From contig CANJIM010000007.1 of the NCBI GenBank assembly GCA_947474495.1, positions 1 through 57,120 of the forward strand: a stretch of DNA of 57,120 nt, in the 5' to 3' direction. The translations under genes were made by a program, and so were the position numbers. This document shows positions 31,323 through 40,229 of this stretch, piece by piece. Each line of letters begins with the position of its first letter. Positions within the stretch are counted from its first letter, which is position 1. The notes under the pieces were generated by a model. It searched no databases. It had not been told where the DNA came from and worked only from the letters and a program-made list of their open reading frames with translations. This DNA comes from Rhodospirillaceae bacterium. Lineage in GTDB: Bacteria > Pseudomonadota > Alphaproteobacteria > SMXQ01.

Positions 31323-32384
31323 TTGGCCGAGCACTTGACGATCGCGATCGACGCCATGGGGGGCGAGAAAGCCCCCGACATGGTGGTGCAGGGCGTTGAA
31401 ATCGCCCACAAGCGGCATCCCGATGCCCGCTTCCTGTTGTTCGGCGATCGCGCCAAGCTTGAGCCTTTGCTGGCGCGCTACAAAATTGCCGCGGAAATCT
31501 GCGAGATCCGCCACACCGACGCGGCGGTCTCCGATCACGACAAGCCCTCGGTCGCGCTGCGCAGCGCCCGCCAATCCTCCATGCGCCTTGCCATCGACGC
31601 CGTCGCCTCGGGCGACGCCGCCGGCGTCGTCTCGGCCGGCAACACCGGCGCACTGATGGCGATGGCCAAGGTCGTCTTGAAGACTCTGCCGGGCATCGAC
31701 CGTCCCGCCATCGCCTCGATCGTGCCGACGCAGCGCGGCGAGAGCGTCATGCTCGATCTCGGCGCCAACATTTCCTGCGACGCCAACAACCTCGCGCAGT
31801 TCGCCATTCTCGGCGAAGTCTTCGCGCGCACCGTGTTCGGCATGGTCAAGCCGCGCATCGCACTGCTCAACGTCGGCCAGGAAGACCTCAAAGGCCATGA
31901 CGTGTTGCGCGACGCCGCGGCGATCATTCGCGCCAGCAATCTGCCGATCCTGTTCGAAGGCTTCGTCGAAGGCGACGACATTTGGGCCGGCGCGGTCGAT
32001 GTCGTCGTCACCGACGGCTTCACCGGCAATGTCGCGCTGAAGACTGCCGAAGGGCTGGCGCGGCTCTATTCTAATTTCCTGCGCGCCGCGTTCCGCAGTT
32101 CGATTCTCTCGATGATCGGCTATCTGCTGGCGCGTCCGGCGCTCAACAAGCTGCGCTCGCGCCTCGATCCGCGCCGCTACAATGGCGCCATGTTCCTCGG
32201 CCTCAACGGCATCGCCGTGAAAAGCCATGGCAGCACCGACGCCTTCGGCTTCGCCAACGCGCTCGGCGTCGCCATCGACATGGCATCCGGTGGCTTCAAC
32301 GCCAAGATCCTTCACGAATTGCAGGCGCTCACACCGGTCGTGCCGCCGGTGCCGACGACGGTGCAAGAGGCAACGGTTTCGTAA
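31323..32384 (+). CDS. plsX: Phosphate acyltransferase PlsX
   Basis: PlsX converts acyl-ACP to acyl-phosphate for phospholipid synthesis. The 353-residue protein begins with LTIAIDAMGGEKAPDMVVQG and keeps VVSAGNTGALMA, SVMLDLGANISCDANNLAQFA and TDGFTGNVALKTAEG in several blocks. The start is TTG at 31323 with GGGGCGAGG upstream. Its stop TAA is immediately followed by the fabH ATG, so the two are coupled. Confidence 0.95.
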   Translation: MAEHLTIAIDAMGGEKAPDMVVQGVEIAHKRHPDARFLLFGDRAKLEPLLARYKIAAEICEIRHTDAAVSDHDKPSVALRSARQSSMRLAIDAVASGDAAGVVSAGNTGALMAMAKVVLKTLPGIDRPAIASIVPTQRGESVMLDLGANISCDANNLAQFAILGEVFARTVFGMVKPRIALLNVGQEDLKGHDVLRDAAAIIRASNLPILFEGFVEGDDIWAGAVDVVVTDGFTGNVALKTAEGLARLYSNFLRAAFRSSILSMIGYLLARPALNKLRSRLDPRRYNGAMFLGLNGIAVKSHGSTDAFGFANALGVAIDMASGGFNAKILHELQALTPVVPPVPTTVQEATVS

Positions 32385-33359
32385 ATGCTCACGCGGTCCT
32401 ACATCGCCGGTTGCGGCTCTTATCTGCCGAGCCGCATCGTCACCAACGCTGAACTGGCCACGCGCGTCGACACGTCCGACGAATGGATCGTCGAGCGCAC
32501 CGGCATTCGCCAGCGCCATGTCGCCGCCGAAGGCGAGAAGACCTCCGGCCTCGCCATCGCCGCCGCGCGTCAAGCTTTGGACAAGGCCGGCGTGACGGGC
32601 GAGGGCATCGATCTGATCGTTCTCGCCACCGCCAGCCCCGACAACACCTTTCCCGCAACCGCCGTCAAGGTGCAGGCCGCGCTCGGTGCGCACAAAGCCG
32701 TTGCCTTCGATGTGCAGGCGGTTTGCTCGGGCTTCATCTACGGCTTGGCGATCGCCGACAACGCCATTCGTCTCGGCCAGGCCAAGACGGCGCTGGTGAT
32801 CGGCGCCGAGACCTTCTCGCGCCTGCTCGATTGGGAAGACCGCACGACCTGCGTGCTGTTCGGCGACGGCGCCGGCGCCGTGGTGCTGAAGGCCAGCGAA
32901 GGGCAGGGCACCAATCAGGATCGCGGCATCCTATCGACCCATCTGCATTCCGATGGCCGTCAGCACGACATGCTCTATGCCGACGGCGGCCCGTCCTCGA
33001 CCGGCACGGTCGGCAAGGTCCGCATGCAGGGCAAGGAAGTGTTCCGCCATGCCGTCGTCAACATGGCGGCGGTGCTGGAAGAGGCGCTGGTCGCCAACAA
33101 GCTGACCTCTGGCGATATTGACTGGCTGGTGCCGCACCAGGCCAACTTGCGCATTCTCGACGCCACGGCCAAGAAGCTCGGCCTGCCGACCGAGAAGGTC
33201 GTCATCACCGTCGACCGCCATGCCAATACCTCGGCCGCCTCGATCCCGCTGGCGCTCGCCGAAGCGGCCAACGACGGCCGCATTAAGCCTGGCCAGCTCG
33301 TCATGCTCGAAGCCATGGGCAGCGGCTTCACCTGGGCTTCGGCCGCGGTGCGCTGGTAG
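32385..33359 (+). CDS. fabH: Beta-ketoacyl-[ACP] synthase III
   Basis: FabH starts fatty-acid chains by condensing acetyl-CoA with malonyl-ACP. The catalytic cysteine is Cys114 in [12 protein letters not shown]; the histidine is in [11 protein letters not shown] and the asparagine in [10 protein letters not shown]. At 324 residues it is full-length and ends [13 protein letters not shown]. The last 26 bases of the gene, stop included, are repeated exactly 77 bases downstream. Confidence 0.97.
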   Translation: MLTRSYIAGCGSYLPSRIVTNAELATRVDTSDEWIVERTGIRQRHVAAEGEKTSGLAIAAARQALDKAGVTGEGIDLIVLATASPDNTFPATAVKVQAALGAHKAVAFDVQAVCSGFIYGLAIADNAIRLGQAKTALVIGAETFSRLLDWEDRTTCVLFGDGAGAVVLKASEGQGTNQDRGILSTHLHSDGRQHDMLYADGGPSSTGTVGKVRMQGKEVFRHAVVNMAAVLEEALVANKLTSGDIDWLVPHQANLRILDATAKKLGLPTEKVVITVDRHANTSAASIPLALAEAANDGRIKPGQLVMLEAMGSGFTWASAAVRW

Positions 33360-33436
33360 TTTTTGGGGCGCTACGGCCCAGGGTCTTGATTGACTCGGCT
33401 GCGCCGAGCGGGGCTTCGGCCGCGGTGCGCTGGTAG
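33334..33436 (+). repeat. 26-bp direct repeat of the fabH 3' end
   Basis: Bases 33334-33359 (the last codons and TAG of fabH) recur identically at 33411-33436. The 51 intervening bases include the hairpin CTCGGC-TGC-GCCGAG (33394-33408). This looks like a short tandem duplication of the gene end, with the second copy noncoding. Confidence 0.9.
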
Positions 33437-33514
33437 CGCGTCGCCCCGCCGGAATCCCGGTTCGACCGCGCGATTCGGGCGGGACTTCAGGTAAATCTCT
33501 CATCCCTTTGATTA

Positions 33515-33543
33515 TTGACGGATTTCTGCCCGGGCGGTAACGT
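33515..33543 (+). promoter_or_regulatory. sigma-70-type promoter for ihfA
   Basis: TTGACG (33515-33520) and TAACGT (33538-33543) are separated by exactly 17 bases and lie about 45 bases before the ihfA start. Confidence 0.55.
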
Positions 33544-33587
33544 TAGGGACAGGACAGATGCGGATACAGCGTGTTGGGGGAAGTGAC

Positions 33588-33932
33588 ATGAGCGGCAATA
33601 CGGTTACCCGATCCCAGTTGAGTGAGGCCGTCTATCAAGAGGTCGGCCTCTCCCGCAACGAATCGGCCGATCTGGTCGAGGCGGTGCTGGAAGAAATCAG
33701 CGGCGCCCTGATTCGCGGCGAGCCGGTGAAAATCTCGTCATTCGGCAGCTTCTCGGTCCGCCAGAAGGGTCGCCGCGTGGGTCGCAATCCCAAGACCGGC
33801 GAGGAAGTGCCGATCCTGCCGCGCCGCGTGCTGGTGTTCCGCGCCTCGCACGTCCTGAAGAACCGTATCAACACCGACGCCGTCTCGACGCCGGACGCCG
33901 CCGCGGGCGCCACGCCGCCGACGCAGGCGTGA
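33588..33932 (+). CDS. ihfA: Integration host factor subunit alpha
   Basis: IHF alpha with IHF beta bends DNA at specific sites. The 114-residue protein shows the IHF/HU fold: [34 protein letters not shown] and the DNA-intercalating arm with [12 protein letters not shown] and a proline. The C-terminus is extended by an Ala/Thr/Pro tail. The ATG at 33588 has GGGGGAAG before it; an in-frame upstream ATG at 33558 lacks such a site. It lies just ahead of a MerR gene, an order usual in rhizobia. Confidence 0.95.
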   Translation: MSGNTVTRSQLSEAVYQEVGLSRNESADLVEAVLEEISGALIRGEPVKISSFGSFSVRQKGRRVGRNPKTGEEVPILPRRVLVFRASHVLKNRINTDAVSTPDAAAGATPPTQA

Positions 33933-33933
33933 G

Positions 33934-34449
33934 ATGGCCGATACCGCGGAGCAGACGGACGGCGCCTTCGCCGAGGCGCCTGACGCAGCCGGCCTGTCGG
34001 CGCGGCGCGGCATGAAGTCAGCCAGCGCCTTCCGCATGATCAGCGAGGTCGCCACCGATCTCGATGTGCCGCAGCATGTGCTGCGCTTCTGGGAAACCAA
34101 GTTCACGCAGATCCGCCCGCTCAAGCGCGGCGGCGGCCGTCGCTATTACCGGCCGGAAGACGTTGAGCTGCTGCGCGCCATCCGCGCGCTGCTCTACGGC
34201 GACGGCTACACCATTAAGGGCGTGCAGAAGCTTCTGCGCGACGGTGGCCTGAAGCCGGGCCGCGCGCCGGCCGATCCGGCGGCGCCGCAAGCGCCGCGCG
34301 TCGTCGAAGCGCCCAAGCCGGCGCAGCCCGCCTCGATCGCCAGCACGGCGAAGGCCGTGCGCGCCTCGAGCCTCGATGACGACACCAAGGCGGCACTCAA
34401 GGCGTTGCTCGACGAATTGACCGGCCTGCGCGCGCTGCTGCGCAAATAG
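33934..34449 (+). CDS. MerR family transcriptional regulator
   Basis: The N-terminal helix-turn-helix matches Mer[27 protein letters not shown], then [23 protein letters not shown] as the wing, in separate blocks. It lacks the cysteine metal-binding loop of metal-sensing MerR proteins. A Pro/Ala-rich linker and a helical C-terminus ([16 protein letters not shown]) follow. Partnered with ihfA with one intervening base. The effector is unknown; in Caulobacter relatives such proteins act in development and stress. Confidence 0.88.
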   Translation: MADTAEQTDGAFAEAPDAAGLSARRGMKSASAFRMISEVATDLDVPQHVLRFWETKFTQIRPLKRGGGRRYYRPEDVELLRAIRALLYGDGYTIKGVQKLLRDGGLKPGRAPADPAAPQAPRVVEAPKPAQPASIASTAKAVRASSLDDDTKAALKALLDELTGLRALLRK

Positions 34450-34587
34450 CCGTCCATCCGCGCTTTTTTGCGCTGTTTTTCCCAAGATATTTCGCCGCTT
34501 TCCGCCATTGCGACTCAGGGGTGGGCGGGGTACATTCCGCCCCCTCCGCCGACGGCTTATGTTTCCCATGCCGCCTGCGGACAAGGT

Positions 34588-34664
34588 CGGGGCGTAGCGC
34601 AGCCTGGTAGCGCATCAGACTGGGGGTCTGAGGGTCGCAGGTTCAAATCCTGTCGCTCCGACCA
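34588..34664 (+). tRNA. tRNA-Pro (anticodon GGG)
   Basis: The 77-base sequence folds as a cloverleaf: acceptor CGGGGCG pairs with CGCTCCG, the anticodon stem is TCAGA/TCTGA with loop CTGGGGG giving anticodon GGG, and the T arm contains GGTTCAAATCC. CCA is encoded at 34662-34664. The C1-G72 pair is typical of bacterial proline tRNA. Confidence 0.97.
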
Positions 34665-34776
34665 TTTTCCTCACAACTTGCCGAATCGATGACGCAGCCA
34701 AACGCGGTTTGACGGCGCGCGTAGCGCTGCGCGTGGCGACGACCTCATCTTTATCGCTGCCGCAGATATGGTCTTC

Positions 34777-35046
34777 TCATGTCTCAAGCGAGGAGCCTGC
34801 TTTCAAGCTTGCCTTGAAGGCGCGGTCGCGCTTGAGCGCCGCTTCGCGGCGCAGCGCGTCGCCATGCGGCAGCGGCCCCTCGATATGGGCAACACTCCAC
34901 GGCCCGCGTCCGCGCGTGAAGCGCGCGCCCTTGCCGGCGTTATGGGCGTCCAGCCGCACATCGACGTCCTTGGCGATGCCGGTGTAAAGCGTGCCGGCGC
35001 CGTTGCGCAGCACATAGACGAAGTAATCGGGAAAATCGTCGCTCAC
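34777..35046 (-). CDS. GIY-YIG nuclease family protein
   Basis: The 89-residue protein matches the small single-domain GIY-YIG proteins (YhbQ/UPF0213 type). It contains YFVYVLRNGAGTLYTGIA, where the family motif appears as YVL ... YTG, then HNAGKGARFTRGRGPW and REAALKRDRAFK. These are predicted structure-specific nucleases, function poorly known. The start is GTG at 35046. It sits downstream of slyX on the same strand. Confidence 0.88.
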   Translation of the reverse strand: MSDDFPDYFVYVLRNGAGTLYTGIAKDVDVRLDAHNAGKGARFTRGRGPWSVAHIEGPLPHGDALRREAALKRDRAFKASLKAGSSLET

Positions 35047-35067
35047 GCGCGCCTCAATAATGCGGCC

Positions 35068-35286
35068 TCAATAATGAGGCGGGGGCTCGCTATCGCGCGG
35101 CGACGGCTCCCATGAGCCGCCGCTTTCCTTCAACCGCTGCGTCAGCACGGCGATTTTCTGGTTGAGCATGGCGATCTCGGCCGCCTGTTTGGCGACGATA
35201 GCGGACAGGTCTTCTGTCATGCGTTCGCTATGGGCAAGCCGATGCTCGATATCGAGCAGGCGCTGGGTGAGGGAGTCGGTTGTCAT
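35068..35286 (-). CDS. slyX: SlyX family protein
   Basis: The 72-residue protein is mostly a coiled coil (LLDIEHRLAHSERMTEDLSAIV, then QAAEIAMLNQKIAVLTQRL in pieces) and ends in SEPPPHY, the diagnostic SlyX C-terminus. Function is unknown in the family. It precedes the GIY-YIG gene by 21 bases. Confidence 0.9.
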   Translation of the reverse strand: MTTDSLTQRLLDIEHRLAHSERMTEDLSAIVAKQAAEIAMLNQKIAVLTQRLKESGGSWEPSPRDSEPPPHY

Positions 35287-35326
35287 GGGGTGTCTCTCAG
35301 AAATGCGATCCGACAGTATACGAGGA

Positions 35327-36475
35327 TTAGCGGCGCTTTTTTCGATCTTCTATCATCGGCGCGATGGCCTCTGACGCGACATCGGCAAACACCGCATTCG
35401 TTTCAGGGGTGAAATGCGTGTCCTTGAAGAAGAGCTCGGATCTAACCCGTCCCCTGGCAAAGCTTCGCATACGCGCGCTGGCGTTTACGCACTGCAAACT
35501 CTTGTCCTGGCACAGCCGCGCGATCTCCTCATTCATGCTTGGCGCCATGGCTATGGGGCCGCATGGATCTTCTGCAGAGTAATCGACGAACTGCCACCCG
35601 ACCGGAAGAATCAGGGTGACGTAATCGGCTGGACGCACGGCGTCTCGTATCATCGCGGCGAGACTAAAGGTCGCCTGCAAATCGTCGAGTCGCTGCGGTC
35701 TGGTCTCTGGATTCTGTAAGGTCCAATTTCGCATGGTCGAGAGCAGGGAATCGGAAGGGAGCGCATCGTCGCTGGCCATGTAAAGATCGTCGGGCGCTGC
35801 AGGATTTAGGATCGTGTGAGCGGGGCCAGGCCAATCGACGTTGTAATACTGCCAATCAATGCGACGGACGGCGCGATACGCCAATCGCGCCAGGGACGAA
35901 TTGTAAAACAAGCTGTTGCGAAAGTTCGCTTCTGGATCGTCGGGGCGCTCGGCCCACCCCTCCGCGCCCTTGAGATAAGCGGCGACGTTGCCGTTGGCAG
36001 CGACGTCGCCGCCAAGAAAGGTATTACGTACCTCGTAGATCGAGACGATCACGAGATCTGGCTGCAATTGTCTTACATAGCGGGAAGCGTATTTCAGGAA
36101 GTTAAAGGGATTGGTGCCAGGCACGCCGAAATTGACGACCTCCACATCGCTTCCGAAACGCTGGCGTAGCATTCCCTCGATAATGCACGGCACCGAATCT
36201 TTCTCTTCGACTCCCCAGCCGAACGTGTAGGAATCACCGATATGGACGACGCGAATTTTGTCGGACTTCGGCTGGATCTCGCCTGCTTCCCGCAAACCCT
36301 GAAGATTGGTCCGATAGGTGACGTCGAATTCCGGAATGCTATGGCGCATGACGGCGCTGCGGGGATTGGTACGCCAATAGGGGACATTGGCCGGAGCCAG
36401 TTGAAGGAGATTGGCGGCAAACTCAGCGCAACCCATGGCGAGCAGCAGGGAAGCGATGATGATCAATATTCGCAT
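35327..36475 (-). CDS. SGNH/GDSL hydrolase-like protein
   Basis: A hydrophobic N-terminus (RILIIIASLLLAMGCAEFAA) gives a signal peptide or anchor. The catalytic serine motif is VVHIGDSYTFGWG, a block-III-like GVPGTNPFNFLKYA follows, and the Asp-x-x-His end is FFKDTHFTPETN. This is an SGNH hydrolase related to AlgX/AlgJ-like and secreted esterase proteins; substrate unknown, possibly cell-surface sugars. The ATG at 36475 has AAGGA before it. Its base composition is visibly less GC-rich than neighbouring genes and its codons are less biased, suggesting later acquisition. Confidence 0.8.
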   Translation of the reverse strand: MRILIIIASLLLAMGCAEFAANLLQLAPANVPYWRTNPRSAVMRHSIPEFDVTYRTNLQGLREAGEIQPKSDKIRVVHIGDSYTFGWGVEEKDSVPCIIEGMLRQRFGSDVEVVNFGVPGTNPFNFLKYASRYVRQLQPDLVIVSIYEVRNTFLGGDVAANGNVAAYLKGAEGWAERPDDPEANFRNSLFYNSSLARLAYRAVRRIDWQYYNVDWPGPAHTILNPAAPDDLYMASDDALPSDSLLSTMRNWTLQNPETRPQRLDDLQATFSLAAMIRDAVRPADYVTLILPVGWQFVDYSAEDPCGPIAMAPSMNEEIARLCQDKSLQCVNASARMRSFARGRVRSELFFKDTHFTPETNAVFADVASEAIAPMIEDRKKRR

Positions 36476-36654
36476 GGTGTCCTTGAAAGCATTCTTGGCA
36501 GAGGTGCCATGGAGCACTGCATAATTATGTAGTTTGCAAGCTGCCCCAGGACCTGCGGGCGCAAGTGTGCCCCGCTTTATTTTATGGGGCGCGCGCTCCC
36601 GTTTTACAGGGCGCGGCGGAGGCGAACAATCGATAGGAGGATACCGGGAGCGGC

Positions 36655-36930
36655 TTAGGCTGCGTCGTTGTCGGCGAGCGCCTTGCGGCCCATGTCGGTG
36701 AGTTTGCAGACGAGCCAGTCGGGCTTCAGGGGATTGTTGAACCAGGGCTCGGCCCAGCCGGCGGCGAGGCAGCTGCGCACCGTCTGGCTGTCGATGCGTT
36801 GGCCGTCGCGATCGAACAGCGGCAATTTGCCGCCGGGCTGATCGAGGCCGCGCACCAGCCAGTTGCGTTGCGGCAGGGACGGGCGATGATGCGGCGCCAG
36901 GCTGTCGCTGCGTTCGGCGGATTCGCTCAT
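36655..36930 (-). CDS. Conserved hypothetical protein
   Basis: I do not recognise a named family. The 91-residue protein has no signal or membrane segment. A central block (LPLFDRDGQRIDSQTVRSCL, then AAGWAEPWFNNPLKPDWLVCKLT) looks like a small winged-helix or substrate-binding module seen in rhizobial hypothetical proteins. Codon use looks native and the ATG has a plausible GGGGAGA ribosome site. Confidence 0.65.
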   Translation of the reverse strand: MSESAERSDSLAPHHRPSLPQRNWLVRGLDQPGGKLPLFDRDGQRIDSQTVRSCLAAGWAEPWFNNPLKPDWLVCKLTDMGRKALADNDAA

Positions 36931-37058
36931 GGTTCTCTCCCCTTGCCGTGCGCTAACGGCGGCTGCAGTTTATTTTAGAGTCGCGCCCCAGGCCAGCGAT
37001 TCATGCGGCGGGGCAACTTTGCGCCAGTTTGTCGCGCAAATCTTACCAGGAGATTGAC

Positions 37059-37400
37059 ATGTCCCCATCGAACGACGATCCCGGCCTCATGATGGTTTAT
37101 GTCACGGCCGCGTCGCGCGCCGAGGCGCTGACGCTTGGGCGCACCCTGGTCGAAGACCGCTTGGCAGCCTGCGCCAACGTGCTGGACGGCATGACGGCGA
37201 TCTATCATTGGGACGGCAAACTGCAGGAGGAGGACGAGGCCGTGGTTATCCTCAAAACGACGGCCGATCTGCTGCAAGCGCTCACCGCGCGGCTGCGCGA
37301 TCTGCATAGCTACGATCTGCCCTGCGTCGTCGCTTGGAAAATCGACGGCGGCAACGCGCCCTACCTCGATTGGGTGAAGGCGGAAACCCGCAAATCATGA
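37059..37400 (+). CDS. cutA: Divalent-cation tolerance protein CutA
   Basis: The 113-residue protein matches the trimeric CutA fold: MMVYVTAASRAEALTLGRTL, LAACANV, IYHWDGKLQEEDEAVVILKT and HSYDLPCVVAWKID. CutA is linked to copper tolerance, though its function in most bacteria is unclear. The ATG at 37059 has AGGAGA upstream and was preferred over an in-frame start at 37029. Confidence 0.94.
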   Translation: MSPSNDDPGLMMVYVTAASRAEALTLGRTLVEDRLAACANVLDGMTAIYHWDGKLQEEDEAVVILKTTADLLQALTARLRDLHSYDLPCVVAWKIDGGNAPYLDWVKAETRKS

Positions 37401-37467
37401 GTTTTTCGCATGGCGATCCTCGCGAAGGCAGATTGTCCGGCTGATCCGCGCGGCCTATAACCGATCC

Positions 37468-38739
37468 ATGTCATCCGCACCCATCTCCCTCGGCACCGCC
37501 TCCCGTTCCGCCGCCTGGTCCCAGCTGTTCGCCTGGCTCGGCCATGGCTATATGCATCTGCTGGTCGCGCTGTACCTCACCATCGTGCTGTCGCTCGAGC
37601 GCGAGTGGAATGTCGGCTACAGCAGCCTGATCAGCCTATGGACCGTCGGCGCTTTGCTGGTCGGCGTTTGCGCGCCGCTCGCCGGCTGGCTTGGCGACCG
37701 CTGGAGCAATAGCTGGATGATGGTCGTCTTCTTCATCGGCTCCGGGGCCTCGGCTGTCGCCTGCGGCCTGACTAATAATCCGCTGCAGCTCGCGATCGCG
37801 CTCGGAGCGCTCGGCGTCTTCGCCTCGATCTATCATCCGGTAGGCATGGCCTGGCTGATCAAGACCGCCGCCAACCGCGGCACCTCGCTCGGCATCTGGG
37901 GCAGCTTCGGCGGCTTCGGTGTCGCGCTCGCCGGTTTCACCGCCGGCGGCCTGATCGATCTCGTCGATTGGCGCGCCGCCTTTTGGGTGCCGGGGCTCGT
38001 CTCCATCGCCACCGGCCTCGTGCTGCTCGGCGGCATCGTCAGCAAGCAAGTCATCGAACAGCCAGGCGACCGCGCGCCCCATAAAGAACCGCCGCGCGGC
38101 GATGTGGTGCGCGCTTTCATCGTCATGTCGGTCACGGTATTTCTCGCCGGGCTGATTTATCAAGCGACGCAGATCGCCATGCCCAAGGCGCTCAGCGAGC
38201 GCATGCCTGACTTCTTCGCCAGCGGCGCCTTCGGCGTCGGTGTGCTGTTCACGTCGATCTATGTCGTCGGCGGCTTCGTGCAGATCTTCGCCGGCTGGTT
38301 GACCGACCGCTTCTCGCTGCGCACGGCCTATCTGTTCAGCTATTGCCTGCAGGTGCCGGCCATCGCCATCGCCTCGGCGTTGTCGGGCTTGCCGTTCTTC
38401 CTCGCCATGATGCTGATGGTGGTGAGCAACGTCGGCTCGCTGCCGGCAGAGAACGCGCTTATGGCGCGCTACACGCCGTCGAAATGGCGCGGTTCCGCCT
38501 TCGGCGCGAAGTTCGTGCTATCGCTCGGCGTCGGCCCGGTGGCCGTACAGCTCGTCTCGTACCTGCATGAGCGCACCGGCGAATTCTCCTGGCTCTACAT
38601 CACGCTGGCCGGCGCGGCGGCTATCGTCGCCATCGCCATCCTGATGCTGCCGAAGGATCGCGCCGAGGATAGCGTGCCGGCGATAGCCGACCCGACAGGT
38701 CATGCGCAACCGATCACGGCGGCTGGACCGGCGCAGTAG
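37468..38739 (+). CDS. MFS transporter
   Basis: This 423-residue protein has about 12 membrane segments. MFS motifs appear as APLAGWLGDRWSN in the first half and AGWLTDRFSLRTAYLFSY in the second. The central cytoplasmic loop near residue 200 is charged (QPGDRAPHKEPPRGD). It resembles fosmidomycin-resistance-type and other efflux carriers, but the substrate cannot be read from sequence. It ends three bases from the convergent beta-propeller gene. Confidence 0.88.
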   Translation: MSSAPISLGTASRSAAWSQLFAWLGHGYMHLLVALYLTIVLSLEREWNVGYSSLISLWTVGALLVGVCAPLAGWLGDRWSNSWMMVVFFIGSGASAVACGLTNNPLQLAIALGALGVFASIYHPVGMAWLIKTAANRGTSLGIWGSFGGFGVALAGFTAGGLIDLVDWRAAFWVPGLVSIATGLVLLGGIVSKQVIEQPGDRAPHKEPPRGDVVRAFIVMSVTVFLAGLIYQATQIAMPKALSERMPDFFASGAFGVGVLFTSIYVVGGFVQIFAGWLTDRFSLRTAYLFSYCLQVPAIAIASALSGLPFFLAMMLMVVSNVGSLPAENALMARYTPSKWRGSAFGAKFVLSLGVGPVAVQLVSYLHERTGEFSWLYITLAGAAAIVAIAILMLPKDRAEDSVPAIADPTGHAQPITAAGPAQ

Positions 38740-38742
38740 GCC

Positions 38743-39831
38743 TCAAGCGAAGCGGACGCAGGCGATCGGCGGCAGATGTCCGGCGATCAGCGTCCAGCGG
38801 TCGCCGCCATCCTCCGACGCCCAGAGATGCCCCGTCGTCGAACCCATGGCGAGACGGTTGCCGGTCCCGTCGACGGCGAGGCCGTGGCGGTAGATCAGGT
38901 CGTAGGCGTCGCGCTGCGGCAGGCCCTCGCGCAGAACCTCGAAGGACTTGCCGCCGTCGCGCGTCCGCGCCACCACCAGCGCACCGTCGACCGGCACGCG
39001 GCATTCGTCCTTCACGCCGGGAACGAACCAAGCGGTGTTCGCATCGGCCGGATGGACCGCGACGGCGAAGCCGAACTTCGCCGGCTTGATCGCGGTGATC
39101 TCGTGCCATTGCGTGCCGCCGTTCTCGGAGCGGAAGATGCCGTTGTGATGCTGCGTCCACAGCACGTCGGGCGCGGCGGGGGACTGCACGATGCGGTGCG
39201 GGTCTTGAATGTCGGGATTGCCGCGCTGCTCGGGCGGCATGAATTCGGCGATCATGCCATGGGCGCTTTGCCGCCAGGATTTGCCACCGTCCTCCGTCAG
39301 CCAGGTGCCGGCGCAGGAGACGCCGGCGAGAATGCGGTCGCCATTGCGCGGATCGACGCAGATGGAGTGGATGCCCGGCTGGTCGTAACCGCCGCCGAAC
39401 CATTTGTCGCGGCCCGGAACGTTCCACAGCGGCTCGTTGAGCGTCCAGCTTTCGCCGCGGTCGTCGGAGCGAAACAGCCCGCCCGGGATCGTGCCGGCCC
39501 ACAGCAGCCCGGGCTGCGACGCGCCGCCGGGTTCAAGCGACCAGATCAGCGAGACACTGGGGGCATTCTTGTCGTCCGCCGCGTCGCCGGCCTTCGGCAT
39601 CGCCGGCGCGGGCAGTTCGGGCCAGCTGGCGCCGTCGTCGTCGGAGCGGTGCAGCTTGACGCCGAAATGCCCGAGCGCCAGCGCGGCATAAAGCGCGCCG
39701 TCGCGCGGATCGCGCAGCAGCATGGAGACCGGCTCGCCGACGAAGGCCTTGTTGACGATGGACCAGGCGCCGCCGTCGCGGCGCAGGTCGAACAGGCCCT
39801 TGCGGGTGCCCAGCAGCAGGCGGTCGCTCAT
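38743..39831 (-). CDS. BNR/YVTN-type beta-propeller protein (sialidase-like fold)
   Basis: The 362-residue protein contains repeated Asp-box motifs S/T-x-D-x-G-x-x-W: RSDDDGASW, RSDDRGESW, TEDGGKSW, RSENGGTQW and SEDGGDRW. These mark a BNR beta-propeller, often annotated exo-alpha-sialidase or glycosyl hydrolase. I see no signal peptide, so it should be cytoplasmic, and the catalytic residues of true sialidases are not evident. It lies 11 bases downstream of the MoaD/ThiS-like gene on the same strand, suggesting a functional pair. Confidence 0.82.
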   Translation of the reverse strand: MSDRLLLGTRKGLFDLRRDGGAWSIVNKAFVGEPVSMLLRDPRDGALYAALALGHFGVKLHRSDDDGASWPELPAPAMPKAGDAADDKNAPSVSLIWSLEPGGASQPGLLWAGTIPGGLFRSDDRGESWTLNEPLWNVPGRDKWFGGGYDQPGIHSICVDPRNGDRILAGVSCAGTWLTEDGGKSWRQSAHGMIAEFMPPEQRGNPDIQDPHRIVQSPAAPDVLWTQHHNGIFRSENGGTQWHEITAIKPAKFGFAVAVHPADANTAWFVPGVKDECRVPVDGALVVARTRDGGKSFEVLREGLPQRDAYDLIYRHGLAVDGTGNRLAMGSTTGHLWASEDGGDRWTLIAGHLPPIACVRFA

Positions 39832-39842
39832 CGGCGTCTCCC

Positions 39843-40112
39843 TTAGCCGCCCGTCAGCGCTTGCATGACATAGATTTCGTCTTGCGCCCCGACGGTGTCG
39901 CTCAGCCCTTCGCGGTCGGCGATGCGGTCGTTGTTGATGAAGATGTAAATATGCTGCCGCAGGCGGTCCTGATCGTCGAGGATGTAGGAGCGCAATCGGG
40001 GATTGCCGGCGAACACGGTGTCGAGCGCCGCGCGCACGGTCGCGCCACCCACGTCCTGCGGCGGGCAGGAGATATGGCGTTGCAGATTGGGCGTGAAGGC
40101 GACGCGAGGCAT
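39843..40112 (-). CDS. MoaD/ThiS-like ubiquitin-fold protein
   Basis: This 89-residue protein has the beta-grasp pattern of sulfur carriers: VRAALDTVFAGNPRLRSYIL, IYIFINNDRIADREG and DEIYVMQALTGG ending exactly in Gly-Gly. That tail is the activation site of ThiS/MoaD proteins, which carry sulfur as a thiocarboxylate. The usual partner is a ThiF/MoeB enzyme, none of which is in this window. It is cotranscribed with the propeller gene and lies about 600 bases downstream of metY on the same strand. The ATG at 40112 is preferred over an in-frame start at 40139. Confidence 0.82.
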   Translation of the reverse strand: MPRVAFTPNLQRHISCPPQDVGGATVRAALDTVFAGNPRLRSYILDDQDRLRQHIYIFINNDRIADREGLSDTVGAQDEIYVMQALTGG

Positions 40113-40229
40113 GCCGAATGGTTGCCTCGGCGGTGCCATTCGGTCAAGCTTGGCGGCAGGCGCTTTCGCACTCGTGGCGGGAACTCGTGATCACGGCTGC
40201 GCGGCCATCGCCATTCATTGGAGACCGTC

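Noticed and set aside
34468-34692. An open frame across the tRNA-Pro gene
   Set aside because: Its distinctive residues come from the tRNA sequence itself.
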